DNA of 64,000 nucleotides from Clostridia bacterium (GCA_017510525.1 JAFWNC010000019.1:152611-216610); one strand, 5' to 3'. Positions 9,218-19,483 are shown, counted from the stretch's first letter. Made by a program: numbers and translations. The notes: a model not told the origin generated them from the sequence alone.

Positions 9218-10459
9218 ATGGAAGATAAGATACAATTTAGAAAAAATTTTATATGGAATACTATAGGAACGGGATTGAATGCGTTTAATTCTTTATTCTT
9301 TATGATAATAGTTACAAGAATAAATGGATTAAATGATGCTGGAGTCTTTACTTTAGCTTTTTCAACAGCAAATATATTATTTGCTGTTGGATTATATTCA
9401 GGAAGGGTATATCAAGTTACAGAATTAAATAAAGAAATTTCGGATAATGATTTTATATTAAGTAGAATCATAACAATTTTATTAATGATGATACTAGTAT
9501 TATTATTTTGTTTTTGCAATAAATATGACATTAATAAAGCAATAGTATTTATATTATTAACTTTTTATAAGTCTATTGATGCCTTTTGCGATGTGTTATA
9601 TGGAATAATGCAAAAAAATGAAAAATTAGATGTCGTTGGTAAATCTTTAATAATAAAGTCTATTTTATCATTAACTAGCCTTATCATTGTAGATATTGTT
9701 ACTAAAAATTTAGTTTTATCAATAATATCAGTTGTTATAGTATATATATTTGTGTCAATAGTATATGATTTTAAAAAAACATATAAATTTATAAAAACCA
9801 ACATAAAGATAAAGAAAAAAAATATAATAAATATTTTAAAAAATGGTTTTTTTATTTTTTCTATATCATTTTTAGGAATGTATATTGTTAATGCTCCTAA
9901 GTATTCAATTGATAAATACTTATGTGAAAATTATCAAACAATTTTTGCAATAATAGTAATGCCTGCAACCATAATAAGTTTAATTGCTCAATTTTTAATT
10001 CATCCATATTTAAATAAAATAATAAAGCTTTATAAAGAAAAAAATCTAAAAGATTTTAAAATAATTCTTTTTAAAATAATTGGGGTTATTTTATGTTGTG
10101 GAATTATAGCAACTATTGTAGGATATTTTTTAGGAACTTTTCTTTTAGGTATAGTATATGGGATTAATCTAGAAAATTATAAGCTGGCATTGTCAATTAT
10201 TATCATTGCATCTACTTTATATACATTGGGAACAGTTTTATCTTCTATACTTACAACAGTAAGAAAAATTATTCCACAGTTTTTGATATATATTTTTATA
10301 ACTGTATTTGCTTATATGGTTTCGGATATACTAACCAAGGTAAATAGTATTAATGGAGCAATAATTTCATACTTTGCAATAATGGCAGTATATTCGTTAT
10401 TATATGCATTATATGTTAAAATAAATATTAAGAAAATATTTAAAAGAGAAGGAGAATAA
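9218..10459 (+). CDS. polysaccharide flippase (Wzx/MATE-like family)
   Basis: A 413-residue protein composed almost entirely of membrane helices, starting RKNFIWNTIGTGLNAFNSLFF, the typical opening of lipopolysaccharide/teichoic-type flippases. These move undecaprenyl-linked oligosaccharides across the membrane. Its presence beside a Wzt-like ATPase means the cluster holds signatures of both ABC-dependent and flippase-dependent export; either two glycans are made or one exporter handles a side-chain unit. It has an AAGGG ribosome site and is 1 bp from the next gene. Confidence 0.82.
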   Translation: MEDKIQFRKNFIWNTIGTGLNAFNSLFFMIIVTRINGLNDAGVFTLAFSTANILFAVGLYSGRVYQVTELNKEISDNDFILSRIITILLMMILVLLFCFCNKYDINKAIVFILLTFYKSIDAFCDVLYGIMQKNEKLDVVGKSLIIKSILSLTSLIIVDIVTKNLVLSIISVVIVYIFVSIVYDFKKTYKFIKTNIKIKKKNIINILKNGFFIFSISFLGMYIVNAPKYSIDKYLCENYQTIFAIIVMPATIISLIAQFLIHPYLNKIIKLYKEKNLKDFKIILFKIIGVILCCGIIATIVGYFLGTFLLGIVYGINLENYKLALSIIIIASTLYTLGTVLSSILTTVRKIIPQFLIYIFITVFAYMVSDILTKVNSINGAIISYFAIMAVYSLLYALYVKINIKKIFKREGE

Positions 10460-10460
10460 T

Positions 10461-11519
10461 ATGAAAAAATATGTTATTGATATTAAACAGGGAGAGTTTT
10501 ATAATGCTGGTTTTAAAGCTAAAATAGATATTGACGATATCTTAAGTAAAAATGAGTTTGAAACGTTATTTTTAAAAATCAATACAGCAAATAATATGAA
10601 AGACAGGATAAAAAATTCAATTAGTGCATATAAACAGTTAAAAAAAGTATTAAAACAAATAGAAAACGATTCAGTGCTAATTTTTCAGTATCCTATTGAT
10701 CTGATTTCAAATAAATATGCTCGAAAGATTAAAAAGTTTTCTAAAAAGAAAAACATTAAAACTATTTGTATCATTCATGATATAAACGCATTACACAATA
10801 TAAATAAATTAGCAAGTATATATTATAAAAATATGAAAATGGAAATTAAATTTTTTGATAAATTTGACTTTTTAATAAGCCATAATGATAGTATGTCAAA
10901 GTATTTAATCGAGCAAGGCATTAATAAAAATAAAATAACTAATTTAGAAATATTTGATTATATTATTAATGATATACCTAAAATTGATATTGATAAGAGA
11001 AATAAGATTATTATAGCTGGTAATCTTTCAGAATGGAAATCTGGTTATATTTATTTGCAGGAAGAATTGAAAAATAACTACTATAATATAGAACTTTTTG
11101 GTGTTGAATATACAAGAGAATCTTCAGAATTTGTAAAATATAATGGGAAATTCAAGTCTGACGAATTACCTTTACATATAAACTTTGGATTTGGATTGAT
11201 TTGGGATGGACAATCAATAGATAAAATTAGTGGCTTATTTGGTGAGTATTTAAGATATAATAATCCACATAAATTTTCACTATATATGGCAACAGGAATT
11301 CCAGTTATAGTGTGGAAAGAATCAGCCTTAGCAAGTTTTGTTGAAAAAAATAAAGTTGGATATACTGTAAATTCATTATATGAATTAGAAGATATTTTTA
11401 AAAAAATGACAAAAGAAGAATATGAAATTTTAGTTAATAATGTTAAAAAAATACAAAACAAGGTAATTAATGGGGAATATATTTTAACAGCAGTAGAGAA
11501 AGTTTTAGAAAAAATATAA
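10461..11519 (+). CDS. probable galactofuranosyltransferase
   Basis: A 352-residue GT-B-like protein. The C-terminal half has NKIIIAGNLSEWKSGYI, then GLIWDGQSIDKISG, NPHKFSLYMATGIPVIVW and a helix ending in VEKNKVGYTV, the pattern of the sugar-transferase family that includes beta-1,6-galactofuranosyltransferases. The N-terminal half carries VLIFQYPIDL and ICIIHDINALHN. It lies immediately upstream of glf, which makes the donor UDP-galactofuranose, and this neighbour is the main basis for the donor assignment. Confidence 0.72.
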   Translation: MKKYVIDIKQGEFYNAGFKAKIDIDDILSKNEFETLFLKINTANNMKDRIKNSISAYKQLKKVLKQIENDSVLIFQYPIDLISNKYARKIKKFSKKKNIKTICIIHDINALHNINKLASIYYKNMKMEIKFFDKFDFLISHNDSMSKYLIEQGINKNKITNLEIFDYIINDIPKIDIDKRNKIIIAGNLSEWKSGYIYLQEELKNNYYNIELFGVEYTRESSEFVKYNGKFKSDELPLHINFGFGLIWDGQSIDKISGLFGEYLRYNNPHKFSLYMATGIPVIVWKESALASFVEKNKVGYTVNSLYELEDIFKKMTKEEYEILVNNVKKIQNKVINGEYILTAVEKVLEKI

Positions 11520-11533
11520 AGGAGTAATTTAGT

Positions 11534-12625
11534 ATGGAAAAATATGATTATTTAATTGTTGGCGCTGGATTATTTGGAGCCACTATCGCCTATAGGGCAA
11601 AAAAAGCAGGAAAAAAAGTTCTAGTTATTGATAAAAGGAATCACATTGCCGGAAATGTATATACGGAAAATATTGAAAACATTAATGTACATAAATATGG
11701 AGCTCATATTTTTCATACAGATTATAAGGACGTTTGGGAATTTGTTAATAGTTTTGTAGAATTTAACAGATATACCAATTCACCAATTGCAAGAATAGAA
11801 AAAGAAATATATAATTTACCATTTAATATGAACACTTTCTCTAAAATATGGAGTGATGTCTATACCCCAGAAGATGCGCTTAGACATATTAACAGTGAAA
11901 GAAAAGAAATAACTGGTGAACCTAAAAATTTAGAAGAACAAGCTATTTCACTTGTTGGAAGGACTATTTATGAGAAATTAATAAAAGGCTATACAGAGAA
12001 ACAATGGAATAGAGACTGTAAGGATTTACCTGCATTTATAATAAAAAGATTACCAGTTAGATTAGTGTATGATAATAATTATTTTAATGATAAGTATCAA
12101 GGAATTCCTATAGGAGGATATACCAAACTCGTAGAAAAGATGCTAGATGGAATCGAAGTAAAGCTTAATACAGACTTTTTTGATAACATTTTGGAATATA
12201 AAAAAATGTGTAATAAAATAGTGTATACAGGTGCAATTGATGAGTATTTTAATTATTCATTAGGAAAATTAGAATATCGTTCATTATTGTTTAAAACTAA
12301 AGTTATTAACTTGGAGAATTTTCAAGGCAATGCAGTTGTGAATTACACTGGACGCGAAGTTGATTATACAAGAGTAATTGAGCACAAACACTTTGAATAT
12401 GGAAATCAACCTAAAACAGTTATTACTTATGAGTATCCTACTGACTTTAAAGAAGGAATGGAAAAATACTATACTGTAAATGATGAGAAAAATAATGAAT
12501 TAGCTGAAAAATACAGAAAATTAGCATTACAAGAGAAGAATGTAATATTTGGGGGAAGGCTAGCTGAATATAAATATTATGACATGGATGATGTAATTAA
12601 GAAAGCATTAGATGTCAACATATAA
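11534..12625 (+). CDS. glf: UDP-galactopyranose mutase
   Basis: A 363-residue flavoenzyme that interconverts UDP-galactopyranose and UDP-galactofuranose. The FAD-binding Rossmann start is clear (YLIVGAGLFGATIAYRA) with VIDKRNHIAGN at the second strand. Conserved substrate regions follow: YGAHIFHTDYKDVW, GYTEKQWNRD, IPIGGYTKLVEKML and, near the C-terminus, FGGRLAEYKYYDMDDVI. Length is normal for the family. It follows the probable galactofuranosyltransferase by 14 bp with an AAAGGAG site, so both probably serve one galactofuranose-containing glycan. Confidence 0.96.
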   Translation: MEKYDYLIVGAGLFGATIAYRAKKAGKKVLVIDKRNHIAGNVYTENIENINVHKYGAHIFHTDYKDVWEFVNSFVEFNRYTNSPIARIEKEIYNLPFNMNTFSKIWSDVYTPEDALRHINSERKEITGEPKNLEEQAISLVGRTIYEKLIKGYTEKQWNRDCKDLPAFIIKRLPVRLVYDNNYFNDKYQGIPIGGYTKLVEKMLDGIEVKLNTDFFDNILEYKKMCNKIVYTGAIDEYFNYSLGKLEYRSLLFKTKVINLENFQGNAVVNYTGREVDYTRVIEHKHFEYGNQPKTVITYEYPTDFKEGMEKYYTVNDEKNNELAEKYRKLALQEKNVIFGGRLAEYKYYDMDDVIKKALDVNI

Positions 12626-12655
12626 TAATTACATTGTAAAATTAGGAGGAAACCC

Positions 12656-13564
12656 ATGGAAGAGAAAAAAGTCATAATACTAATGTCTACATATAATGGA
12701 GAAAAATATTTAAAAGAACAGATAGATAGTTTGGTAATGCAGACCTATAAAAATATTAATATTCTTATAAGAGATGATGGATCATCAGATAAAACTGTAG
12801 AAATTATTAAAGACTATCAAAGAAGATTTAACAATATTTTTTTAATTAATGGAAGTAATATTGGTTTTATTAATAGTTTTTTTGAATTATTAAAAAATGC
12901 TAATGAAGCTGACTATTATGCATATTGTGATCAAGATGATGTTTGGATGACAGATAAAATAGAAAGAGCAGTTAAATTCTTAGATAAAATCAATAAAGAT
13001 AAACCAGTATTATATTTTTCAAATTCAGATTATTATGATGTGGATATGAATTTTATTGCTACTGCTGAAACAAAAAAAATATATAATTTCAGAAATTCCC
13101 TGGTAGAATGTGTAACGCAGGGAATGACAATGGTTATAAATGCAAAAACACGTCAATATATAATTGAACATGTTCCCCAAAATTGTTTGTATCATGATTG
13201 GTGGACTTATATGATATGCAGTGGATTTGGTGAAATAGTGTATGATGATAAATCATTGGTTAAATATAGGAGACATAATAAAAGTGTAACTGTAGAAGGA
13301 AAAAATGCATTTCAGTTATTTATTTTTAGGATTAAGGAATTTATAATAGGAGATTCACTTAAGAAAATAAGAAAACAATGGATAGATTTTGAGGAAAGTT
13401 ATTATGATAAACTGAGTAATGAGAATAAATATCTTATTAAACTTTTTACACATAAATATAGTTTTATGAATGCATTAAGAAAAGCATTTTATCCAAGAAG
13501 ATTTAGAAGAAAAATAATAGATGATATAAGTGTAAGAATACTATTTATTTTAGGAAGATTATAA
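12656..13564 (+). CDS. family 2 glycosyltransferase (rhamnosyltransferase-like)
   Basis: A 302-residue GT2 with the start IILMSTYNGEKYLKEQIDSL, RDDGSSDKTVEII, the metal site CDQDDVW and HDWWTYMICSGFG. The STYNG..LxEQIxSL opening and CDQDDVW are typical of the subgroup that includes rhamnosyl- and glucosyltransferases of capsule clusters. AGGAGG precedes the ATG. It is the last gene of the polysaccharide run before a promoter-bearing gap. Confidence 0.85.
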   Translation: MEEKKVIILMSTYNGEKYLKEQIDSLVMQTYKNINILIRDDGSSDKTVEIIKDYQRRFNNIFLINGSNIGFINSFFELLKNANEADYYAYCDQDDVWMTDKIERAVKFLDKINKDKPVLYFSNSDYYDVDMNFIATAETKKIYNFRNSLVECVTQGMTMVINAKTRQYIIEHVPQNCLYHDWWTYMICSGFGEIVYDDKSLVKYRRHNKSVTVEGKNAFQLFIFRIKEFIIGDSLKKIRKQWIDFEESYYDKLSNENKYLIKLFTHKYSFMNALRKAFYPRRFRRKIIDDISVRILFILGRL

Positions 13565-13614
13565 GTTAATAAAGCTATATTTTATATTAAATAGTATAAT
13601 TGAAAAAATTAACA

Positions 13615-13643
13615 TTGTTTTATATATATATACAATATATAAT
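13615..13643 (+). promoter_or_regulatory. promoter for the GH25 repeat-protein gene
   Basis: TTGTTT at 13615-13620 and TATAAT at 13638-13643 are separated by 17 bp, in the gap between the last glycosyltransferase and the lysozyme gene. A further TATAAT sits at 13595-13600. The match to a vegetative sigma-A promoter is good and the position is sensible. Confidence 0.55.
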
Positions 13644-13670
13644 AAATATATATTTTAGGAGGTAAGTTAA

Positions 13671-16067
13671 GTGAAAAAGAAATATATTATTAGTATATTT
13701 ATTATATTGTTTTTATTTTTAATTTTAACCAATTATTCTATAAATGCTGGAAAAATAACAACAGAAGGTAGTATACAATATAAAGCAAAAATGTACATAG
13801 ATTGTCCAACTGTTGAAAATTGCAAAGATGAGATGTATTTAAAAGGTTGGATAATGACAGATGATGAAGAAAGTCAAATAAAAGTATTTATAAATAATGA
13901 GGAAATAACAGGTTTAAATATAGAAAGAGAAGAGAGAGAAGATGTATTAAGGGCTATACAAGGATATGGAGGAATAGAAAAGAATCCAACTCCAGGATTT
14001 AAAACAGTTATTAATACATCAGCATATAATGATGGAATATATGAAATTAAAATACAGGTAATTTCAAGAAATAAAGAACTAATAGAAGAAAAAAACAGGA
14101 ATTTCACAATAAAAAAATATGAAGCAAAATCATATATAGATTATCCATCAAGTGAAATTGTTAAAAAGAAGATGAATCTTTCTGGTTGGGTAATGACAGA
14201 AGATAAAGAAAGTCAAATAAAAGTATTTATAAATGATAAGGAAATAACAGGTTTAAACATAGAAAGAGAAGCAAGAGAAGATGTAATAAAAGCAATACAA
14301 GGATATGGAGGAATAGAAAAGAATTCAACTCCTGGATTTAAAACAGTAGTTGATACATCAAACTATGGAGATGGAATATATGAATTAAAAATACAGATTA
14401 TTTCAAGATATGGAGAAATAATAGAAGAGAAAACTAGAAATTTTACAATAAAAAAATATGAGGCAAAAATGTACATAGATTGTCCAACTGTTGAAAATTG
14501 CAAAGATGAAATGTATTTAAAAGGTTGGATAATGACAGATGATGAAGAAAGTCAAATAAAAGTATTTATAAATAATGAAGAAATAACAGGTTTAAACATA
14601 GAAAGAGAAGCAAGAGAAGATGTAATAAAAGCAATACAAAGATATGGAGGAATAGAAAAAAATCCAATTCCAGGATTTAAAACAGTAGTTGATACATCAA
14701 ACTATGAAGATGGAATATATGAATTAAAAATACAAGTATTATCAAGAGAAGGTGTAATTATCGAAGAAAAGAAAAAGAGCTTCGAAATTAGGGAATATAT
14801 AGCAAAATCATATATAGATTATCCATCAAGTGAAATTGTTAAAAAGAAGATGAATCTTTCTGGTTGGGTAATGACAGAAGATAAAAAAAGTCAAATAAAA
14901 GTATTTATAAATAATAAGGAAATAACAGGTTTAAACATAGAAAGAGAAACAAGAGAAGATGTAATAAAAGCAATACAAGGATATGGAGGAATAGAAAAGA
15001 ATCCAACTCCAGGATTTAAAACAGCCATTGATACATCAGAGTATAGAGATGGTATTTACGAATTAAGAATACAGATAATATCAGATAATAGAATAATAGG
15101 ACAAAGTAAAAAGAGTTTTGTAATAAAAAAATATGATGCTAAAGTATATTTAGATTATCCAATAACTAACCAAATATATAGATCTAATACCCTTCTTATT
15201 AAAGGGTGGGAAATGTCAGAACACCCTGTAAGTATTCTGAAAATTAGAATTGATGGTATTGAAATTGAAAATGTTGAAAGAGTAGAAAGAGAAGATGTAT
15301 TAAATGCAATAACTGATTTTGGAGGCAGAGTAACTAATCCTAAACCAGGGTTTTACAAGGTTCAGGATATTTCAAATTTAAGTGATGGAAATCATGTTAT
15401 AAGTATAGAGGTTTATTCAGAATTAAATGAATTAATGGGGTCTAAAAACGTTGAGATTACAATAAACAGAGAATATATGCTAGGAATTGATGTTTCGCAA
15501 CATAATGGAAATATAGATTGGGAAAAGGTTAGAGAATCAGGAATTGACTTTGCAATTATCAGATGTGGATATGGAAGAGATAGGGTTAGTCAAGATGATT
15601 CAAAGTTTGTAAGGAATATAAGTGAATGTGAAAGATTAAGAATTCCTTATGGTGTGTATCTATATTCATATGCTGGTGATGGGGAAGGTGCAAAATCAGA
15701 AGCGGAACATGCATTAAGATTAATTCGAACTACGGGTGCTAATCCAACTATGGGAGTATGGATTGATATTGAAGATGCTGATGGATATAAAGTAAGAAAT
15801 GGAATATCTTATAATACATCAGAGATAGTTGCTAATACATTCTGCAGTATTATTAATAATAATGGATATAGAGCAGGAATATATGCAAGCTTATATTGGT
15901 ATAGAGATTATTTAGATAGCAATAGTCTATTAAACTATGAGAAATGGGTAGCACAATGGAATTCTAGATGTACATATGAAAAAAATTATGTAATGTGGCA
16001 ATATTCGTCAAGTGGAAGTGTTAATGGGATTTCAGGAAATGTAGATATGGATAAATATTATCAATAG
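13671..16067 (+). CDS. secreted repeat protein with C-terminal GH25 lysozyme domain
   Basis: A 798-residue protein starting with GTG after AGGAGG. Residues 5-25 are a hydrophobic signal or anchor segment. Five ~113-residue repeats follow (from about 39, 152, 264, 377 and 490), each with a GW motif (KGWIMTDDEES), a RxxREDV..AI.GYGG core, a PTPGFKT turn and DGIYELKIQVISR. Repeats 1/3 and 2/4 are more alike than neighbours, giving an ABAB order. They resemble the Ig-like GWAL-type repeats of secreted hydrolases. Residues 603-798 are a GH25 domain: catalytic Asp in GIDVSQHNG, Glu in WIDIEDADG, and MWQYSSSG near the end. It should cleave the muramic acid linkage in peptidoglycan. The gene downstream shares the repeats. 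Confidence 0.88.
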   Translation: MKKKYIISIFIILFLFLILTNYSINAGKITTEGSIQYKAKMYIDCPTVENCKDEMYLKGWIMTDDEESQIKVFINNEEITGLNIEREEREDVLRAIQGYGGIEKNPTPGFKTVINTSAYNDGIYEIKIQVISRNKELIEEKNRNFTIKKYEAKSYIDYPSSEIVKKKMNLSGWVMTEDKESQIKVFINDKEITGLNIEREAREDVIKAIQGYGGIEKNSTPGFKTVVDTSNYGDGIYELKIQIISRYGEIIEEKTRNFTIKKYEAKMYIDCPTVENCKDEMYLKGWIMTDDEESQIKVFINNEEITGLNIEREAREDVIKAIQRYGGIEKNPIPGFKTVVDTSNYEDGIYELKIQVLSREGVIIEEKKKSFEIREYIAKSYIDYPSSEIVKKKMNLSGWVMTEDKKSQIKVFINNKEITGLNIERETREDVIKAIQGYGGIEKNPTPGFKTAIDTSEYRDGIYELRIQIISDNRIIGQSKKSFVIKKYDAKVYLDYPITNQIYRSNTLLIKGWEMSEHPVSILKIRIDGIEIENVERVEREDVLNAITDFGGRVTNPKPGFYKVQDISNLSDGNHVISIEVYSELNELMGSKNVEITINREYMLGIDVSQHNGNIDWEKVRESGIDFAIIRCGYGRDRVSQDDSKFVRNISECERLRIPYGVYLYSYAGDGEGAKSEAEHALRLIRTTGANPTMGVWIDIEDADGYKVRNGISYNTSEIVANTFCSIINNNGYRAGIYASLYWYRDYLDSNSLLNYEKWVAQWNSRCTYEKNYVMWQYSSSGSVNGISGNVDMDKYYQ

Positions 16068-16085
16068 ATAATATAATAATCATTG

Positions 16086-16117
16086 AATTACCTCAGAGAT
16101 TCTTTTCTGAGGTAATT
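16086..16117 (+). terminator. hairpin after the GH25 gene
   Basis: A perfect 12-bp stem (16086-16097 with 16106-16117, arms AATTACCTCAGA and its complement) and an 8-nt loop lie 19 bp after the stop codon. The following U-run is weak (GTTGTGATTTTTA), so termination may be partial. Confidence 0.55.
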
Positions 16118-16118
16118 G

Positions 16119-16147
16119 TTGTGATTTTTAGTAAAAATAAGTATAAT
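16119..16147 (+). promoter_or_regulatory. promoter for the VanW repeat-protein gene
   Basis: TTGTGA at 16119-16124 and TATAAT at 16142-16147 with a 17-bp spacer, placed directly after the hairpin that ends the lysozyme unit and 27 bp upstream of the chosen start. Confidence 0.5.
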
Positions 16148-16173
16148 ATATTTTATAAAGAATGGAGAAGAGA

Positions 16174-19100
16174 ATGAAAAAGATTAGAGTGTTAATAATG
16201 TTGATATTTTTCATATTTACATTAGTCTTATTTTCAAGTATTCATTTTGCAAACAATTCAACTGATATTGAATATAAAGCTCAAGTTTGGATAGATACAG
16301 ATAAAGATGAAAACTGCAAATATGAATGCATAATTAGAGGTTGGTTGATGACAGATGATGAAGAATCAACGATGAAGTTTTATATTAATGGAGAAGAAAA
16401 AGAGACAATAATTCAAAGAGAAGAAAGACAAGATGTATTAAGTGCAATAAAAGGTTATGGAGGAGATGAAAAGAATCCTCAACCAGGATTTATAGCTAAA
16501 ATTAATACAAACGATTATAAAGATGGAGCATATAACTTAAAAATAATAATAATTTCAAGAAATGGTCATGTTTTAGCTCAGAATGAAAGAACGATTATAA
16601 TAGATAGTAAAATAAAAGCTAAAGTATATATAGATGAACCAGCTCAAAATAATATAAAAACAGAATTAAATATTAAAGGCTGGGTAATGTCAGAAGATGA
16701 AGAAGCAAAATTGAGAGTTTTTATTGATAATAAAGAAAAAGAGACCGTAATTCAGAGAACTGAAAGAAAAGACGTAATAAGAAATATAAAGGGATATGGA
16801 GTTGGAGAAAAAAATCCAACTCCAGGATTTGAAGCATTAATAGATGTATCAAATTATACAGATGGAAATCATGAGTTAATAATAAAAGTTGTATCAAGAG
16901 AGGGAGAAGTATTAGAAGAAAAAAGAAAATGTTTTGAGATAAGAAAGTATAATTCAAAATTGTATATAGATACTGCTGAAAATGAAAACTGTAAATATGA
17001 GTGTAAAATAAAAGGTTGGTTAATGACAGAAGATGAAGAATCAACGATAAAGTTTTATATTAATGGGGAAGAAAAAGAGGCAATAATTCAAAGAGAAGAA
17101 AGACAAGATGTATTAAATGCAATAAAAGGCTATGGAGGAGTAGAAAAGAATCCATTACCAGGATATTTAGCTACAATAAATACAGATGGATATTCAGATG
17201 GAACTTATAAATTAACAGTAAAAAATATATCAAGAAATAATGAAGTATTAGCTGAAAAAGGAATACAGATCAGAATAGATAGTGATTTAAAAGCAAAGAT
17301 GTATATAGATGAACCAGCTCAAAACAATATAAAAACAGAATTAAAGATAAAAGGCTGGGTGATGACAGAAGATGAACAATCAGTAATAAAAGTATATATT
17401 GATGGTACTGAAAAAAATACAAGTTATCAAAGAAAAGGAAGAGAAGATGTAATAAAAGTAGTAAAAGGCTATGGTGGAGTGGAAAAGAATCCAACTCCAG
17501 GATTTGAAACTTTAATAGATACTTCACACTATTCAGATGGTAGTCATGAGTTAATAATAAAAATAGTATCAAGAGAGGGAAAAGAATTAGAAGAAAAAAG
17601 AAAAAATCTTGAAATAAAAAAATATAATACGAAAATGTATATTGATACAATTGAAAATGAAAACTGTAAATATGAGTGTAAAATCAAAGGATGGGTAATG
17701 ACAGAAGATGAAGAATCAACTATGAAGTTTTATATTAATGGAGAAGAAAAAGAAGCAACAATTAAAAGAGAAGAGAGACAAGATGTAATAAATGCAATCA
17801 AAGGTTATGGAGGAGTAAAAAAGAATCCATTACCTGGATATATAGCTACAATAAATACAGATGGATATTCAGATGGAACTTATAAATTAACAGTAAAAAA
17901 TATTTCGAGAAATAATGAAGTTTTAGCTGAAAAAGAATTAAAAATAAGAATTGACAGTAACTTAAAAGCAAAGATGTATATAGATGAACCAGCTCAAAAC
18001 AATATAAAAACAGAATTAAAGATAAAAGGCTGGGTGATGGCAGAAGACGAACAATCAACAATAAAAGTTTTTATTGATGGTATTGAAAAATATGCAACTC
18101 ATCAAAGATTTGAAAGAGAAGATGTAATAAAAGCAATAAAGGGCTATGGAGGAATTGAAAAAAATCCAACTCCTGGTTTTGAATCTTCTGTAATAGATAC
18201 ATCAGGTTATAGAGACGGAGATTATGAATTAAAAATTCAGGTTATTTCACGAGAAGGAAAAGTAATAGGAGAGAGTAAGAAAAACATTCATATAAAAAAA
18301 TATGATGGTAAAGTTACTATAGATGGTCCATTAATTAATCGTGAAGATGCAAGACTTCAAATGAATTTACATGGATGGGTTATGTCAGAAGATGAATTAT
18401 CTAAAATAAAAATTTATATAGATGGAGTTGAAAAAGATAATCTTGACATAGAAAGAGAAGAAAGAGAAGATGTTTTACGTGTTATCCAAGACTTTGGCGG
18501 CAGAGAAAAGAATCCAATGCCAGGATATAGAACTACTATTGATACATCTGAGTATAAAGATGGTATACATACAGTTAAAGTTGAAGCTTTATCAAGAGAT
18601 AATGAATTTATTGCATCTTCAGAAGTTCAATTTAGAATAAAAAAATATAATACAACAATTTGTATTGATAGCCCTAAAGATACAAATTTTAGAACTGATT
18701 CTGGCTTAGCAAATGTATATATTAGAGGTTGGGTGATGTCAGAATTAGGAAACAAAGAAATTTGGATTTCTGTAGATAATAGGAGATGGAATTTTAATCA
18801 AGAATATAGACAAGATGTGCTTAATGATGTAAGAGGATTTGGAGATGCTAACAGTAATCCTATACCTGGATTTAATTTAATGTTATATGATGTAGGCCAA
18901 GGACAACATAAAGTAACGATTCAGGTTAAGTCAAATGTATTGGATGAAATAATTGAAAGTAAAGAATTTTATTTTACTGTTGAGAAAACAGGACCTGTAT
19001 TAATTTCAGAAGCAACTTTAACTTCACCAGGAAGCGGTTATTATAGAAACATAAACTTAAGCATTGCTTCTAGTACTGTTAATGGAACAGTTTTAGGCCC

Positions 19101-19440
19101 AGGAGAAGTATTTGATTGGGGAGCACGTGTTGGTCAAGCAACGTTAGCAAAAGGATATCAATATGCAGCAGTTTTTCAAGGAAATACTGTAACTCAAGGC
19201 GTTGGCGGAGGAATATGCCAAGTAAGTAGTACATTGTATCAAGCAGCAAGAGATGCAGGAATGTGGATAATAGAGAGACATAATCATTCTATGCAACCTA
19301 CATATACAACTCTTGGAAATGATGCAGCTGTTTCTTATGGAGTATTAAATTTTGTATTCCAAAATCCATATCCATATTCAATATATATTGAGATGTCTTC
19401 AGATGGAGGATCAGTAAATTGTAAAATATATAGAATATAA
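16174..19440 (+). CDS. secreted repeat protein with C-terminal VanW domain
   Basis: A 1088-residue protein from ATG 16174, which has GGAG six bases upstream; an in-frame ATG at 16162 lies in that ribosome site and is less likely. A signal segment (VLIMLIFFIFTLVLFSSI) is followed by eight ~113-residue repeats of the same family as in the lysozyme upstream. Repeats 1-6 alternate between an A type (NENCKYECKIKGW, with a Cys pair) and a B type (EPAQNNIKTELKIKGW); 7 and 8 are divergent. The last ~149 residues are a VanW domain with LGPGEVFDWGARVGQ, GVGGGICQVSSTLYQAA and IIERHNHSM. VanW domains are common in cell-envelope proteins of Clostridia; their activity is not established. Shared repeats suggest both proteins bind the same wall polymer. 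Confidence 0.86.
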   Translation: MKKIRVLIMLIFFIFTLVLFSSIHFANNSTDIEYKAQVWIDTDKDENCKYECIIRGWLMTDDEESTMKFYINGEEKETIIQREERQDVLSAIKGYGGDEKNPQPGFIAKINTNDYKDGAYNLKIIIISRNGHVLAQNERTIIIDSKIKAKVYIDEPAQNNIKTELNIKGWVMSEDEEAKLRVFIDNKEKETVIQRTERKDVIRNIKGYGVGEKNPTPGFEALIDVSNYTDGNHELIIKVVSREGEVLEEKRKCFEIRKYNSKLYIDTAENENCKYECKIKGWLMTEDEESTIKFYINGEEKEAIIQREERQDVLNAIKGYGGVEKNPLPGYLATINTDGYSDGTYKLTVKNISRNNEVLAEKGIQIRIDSDLKAKMYIDEPAQNNIKTELKIKGWVMTEDEQSVIKVYIDGTEKNTSYQRKGREDVIKVVKGYGGVEKNPTPGFETLIDTSHYSDGSHELIIKIVSREGKELEEKRKNLEIKKYNTKMYIDTIENENCKYECKIKGWVMTEDEESTMKFYINGEEKEATIKREERQDVINAIKGYGGVKKNPLPGYIATINTDGYSDGTYKLTVKNISRNNEVLAEKELKIRIDSNLKAKMYIDEPAQNNIKTELKIKGWVMAEDEQSTIKVFIDGIEKYATHQRFEREDVIKAIKGYGGIEKNPTPGFESSVIDTSGYRDGDYELKIQVISREGKVIGESKKNIHIKKYDGKVTIDGPLINREDARLQMNLHGWVMSEDELSKIKIYIDGVEKDNLDIEREEREDVLRVIQDFGGREKNPMPGYRTTIDTSEYKDGIHTVKVEALSRDNEFIASSEVQFRIKKYNTTICIDSPKDTNFRTDSGLANVYIRGWVMSELGNKEIWISVDNRRWNFNQEYRQDVLNDVRGFGDANSNPIPGFNLMLYDVGQGQHKVTIQVKSNVLDEIIESKEFYFTVEKTGPVLISEATLTSPGSGYYRNINLSIASSTVNGTVLGPGEVFDWGARVGQATLAKGYQYAAVFQGNTVTQGVGGGICQVSSTLYQAARDAGMWIIERHNHSMQPTYTTLGNDAAVSYGVLNFVFQNPYPYSIYIEMSSDGGSVNCKIYRI

Positions 19441-19443
19441 GCT

Positions 19444-19483
19444 AAAAACAAGAAAAAGTATAAAACTTTTTCTTGTTTTTTTT
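19444..19483 (+). terminator. Rho-independent terminator after the VanW gene
   Basis: A perfect 16-bp stem (19444-19459 with 19465-19480) with loop ATAAA is followed by more T residues, 3 bp after the stop codon. This separates the repeat-protein gene from galE. Confidence 0.85.

Noticed and set aside
16721-18061. Long Leu/Tyr-rich reading frames on the minus strand opposite the repeat proteins
   Set aside because: They are antisense shadows of AT-rich repeats, have no ribosome sites and recur only because the sense strand repeats.
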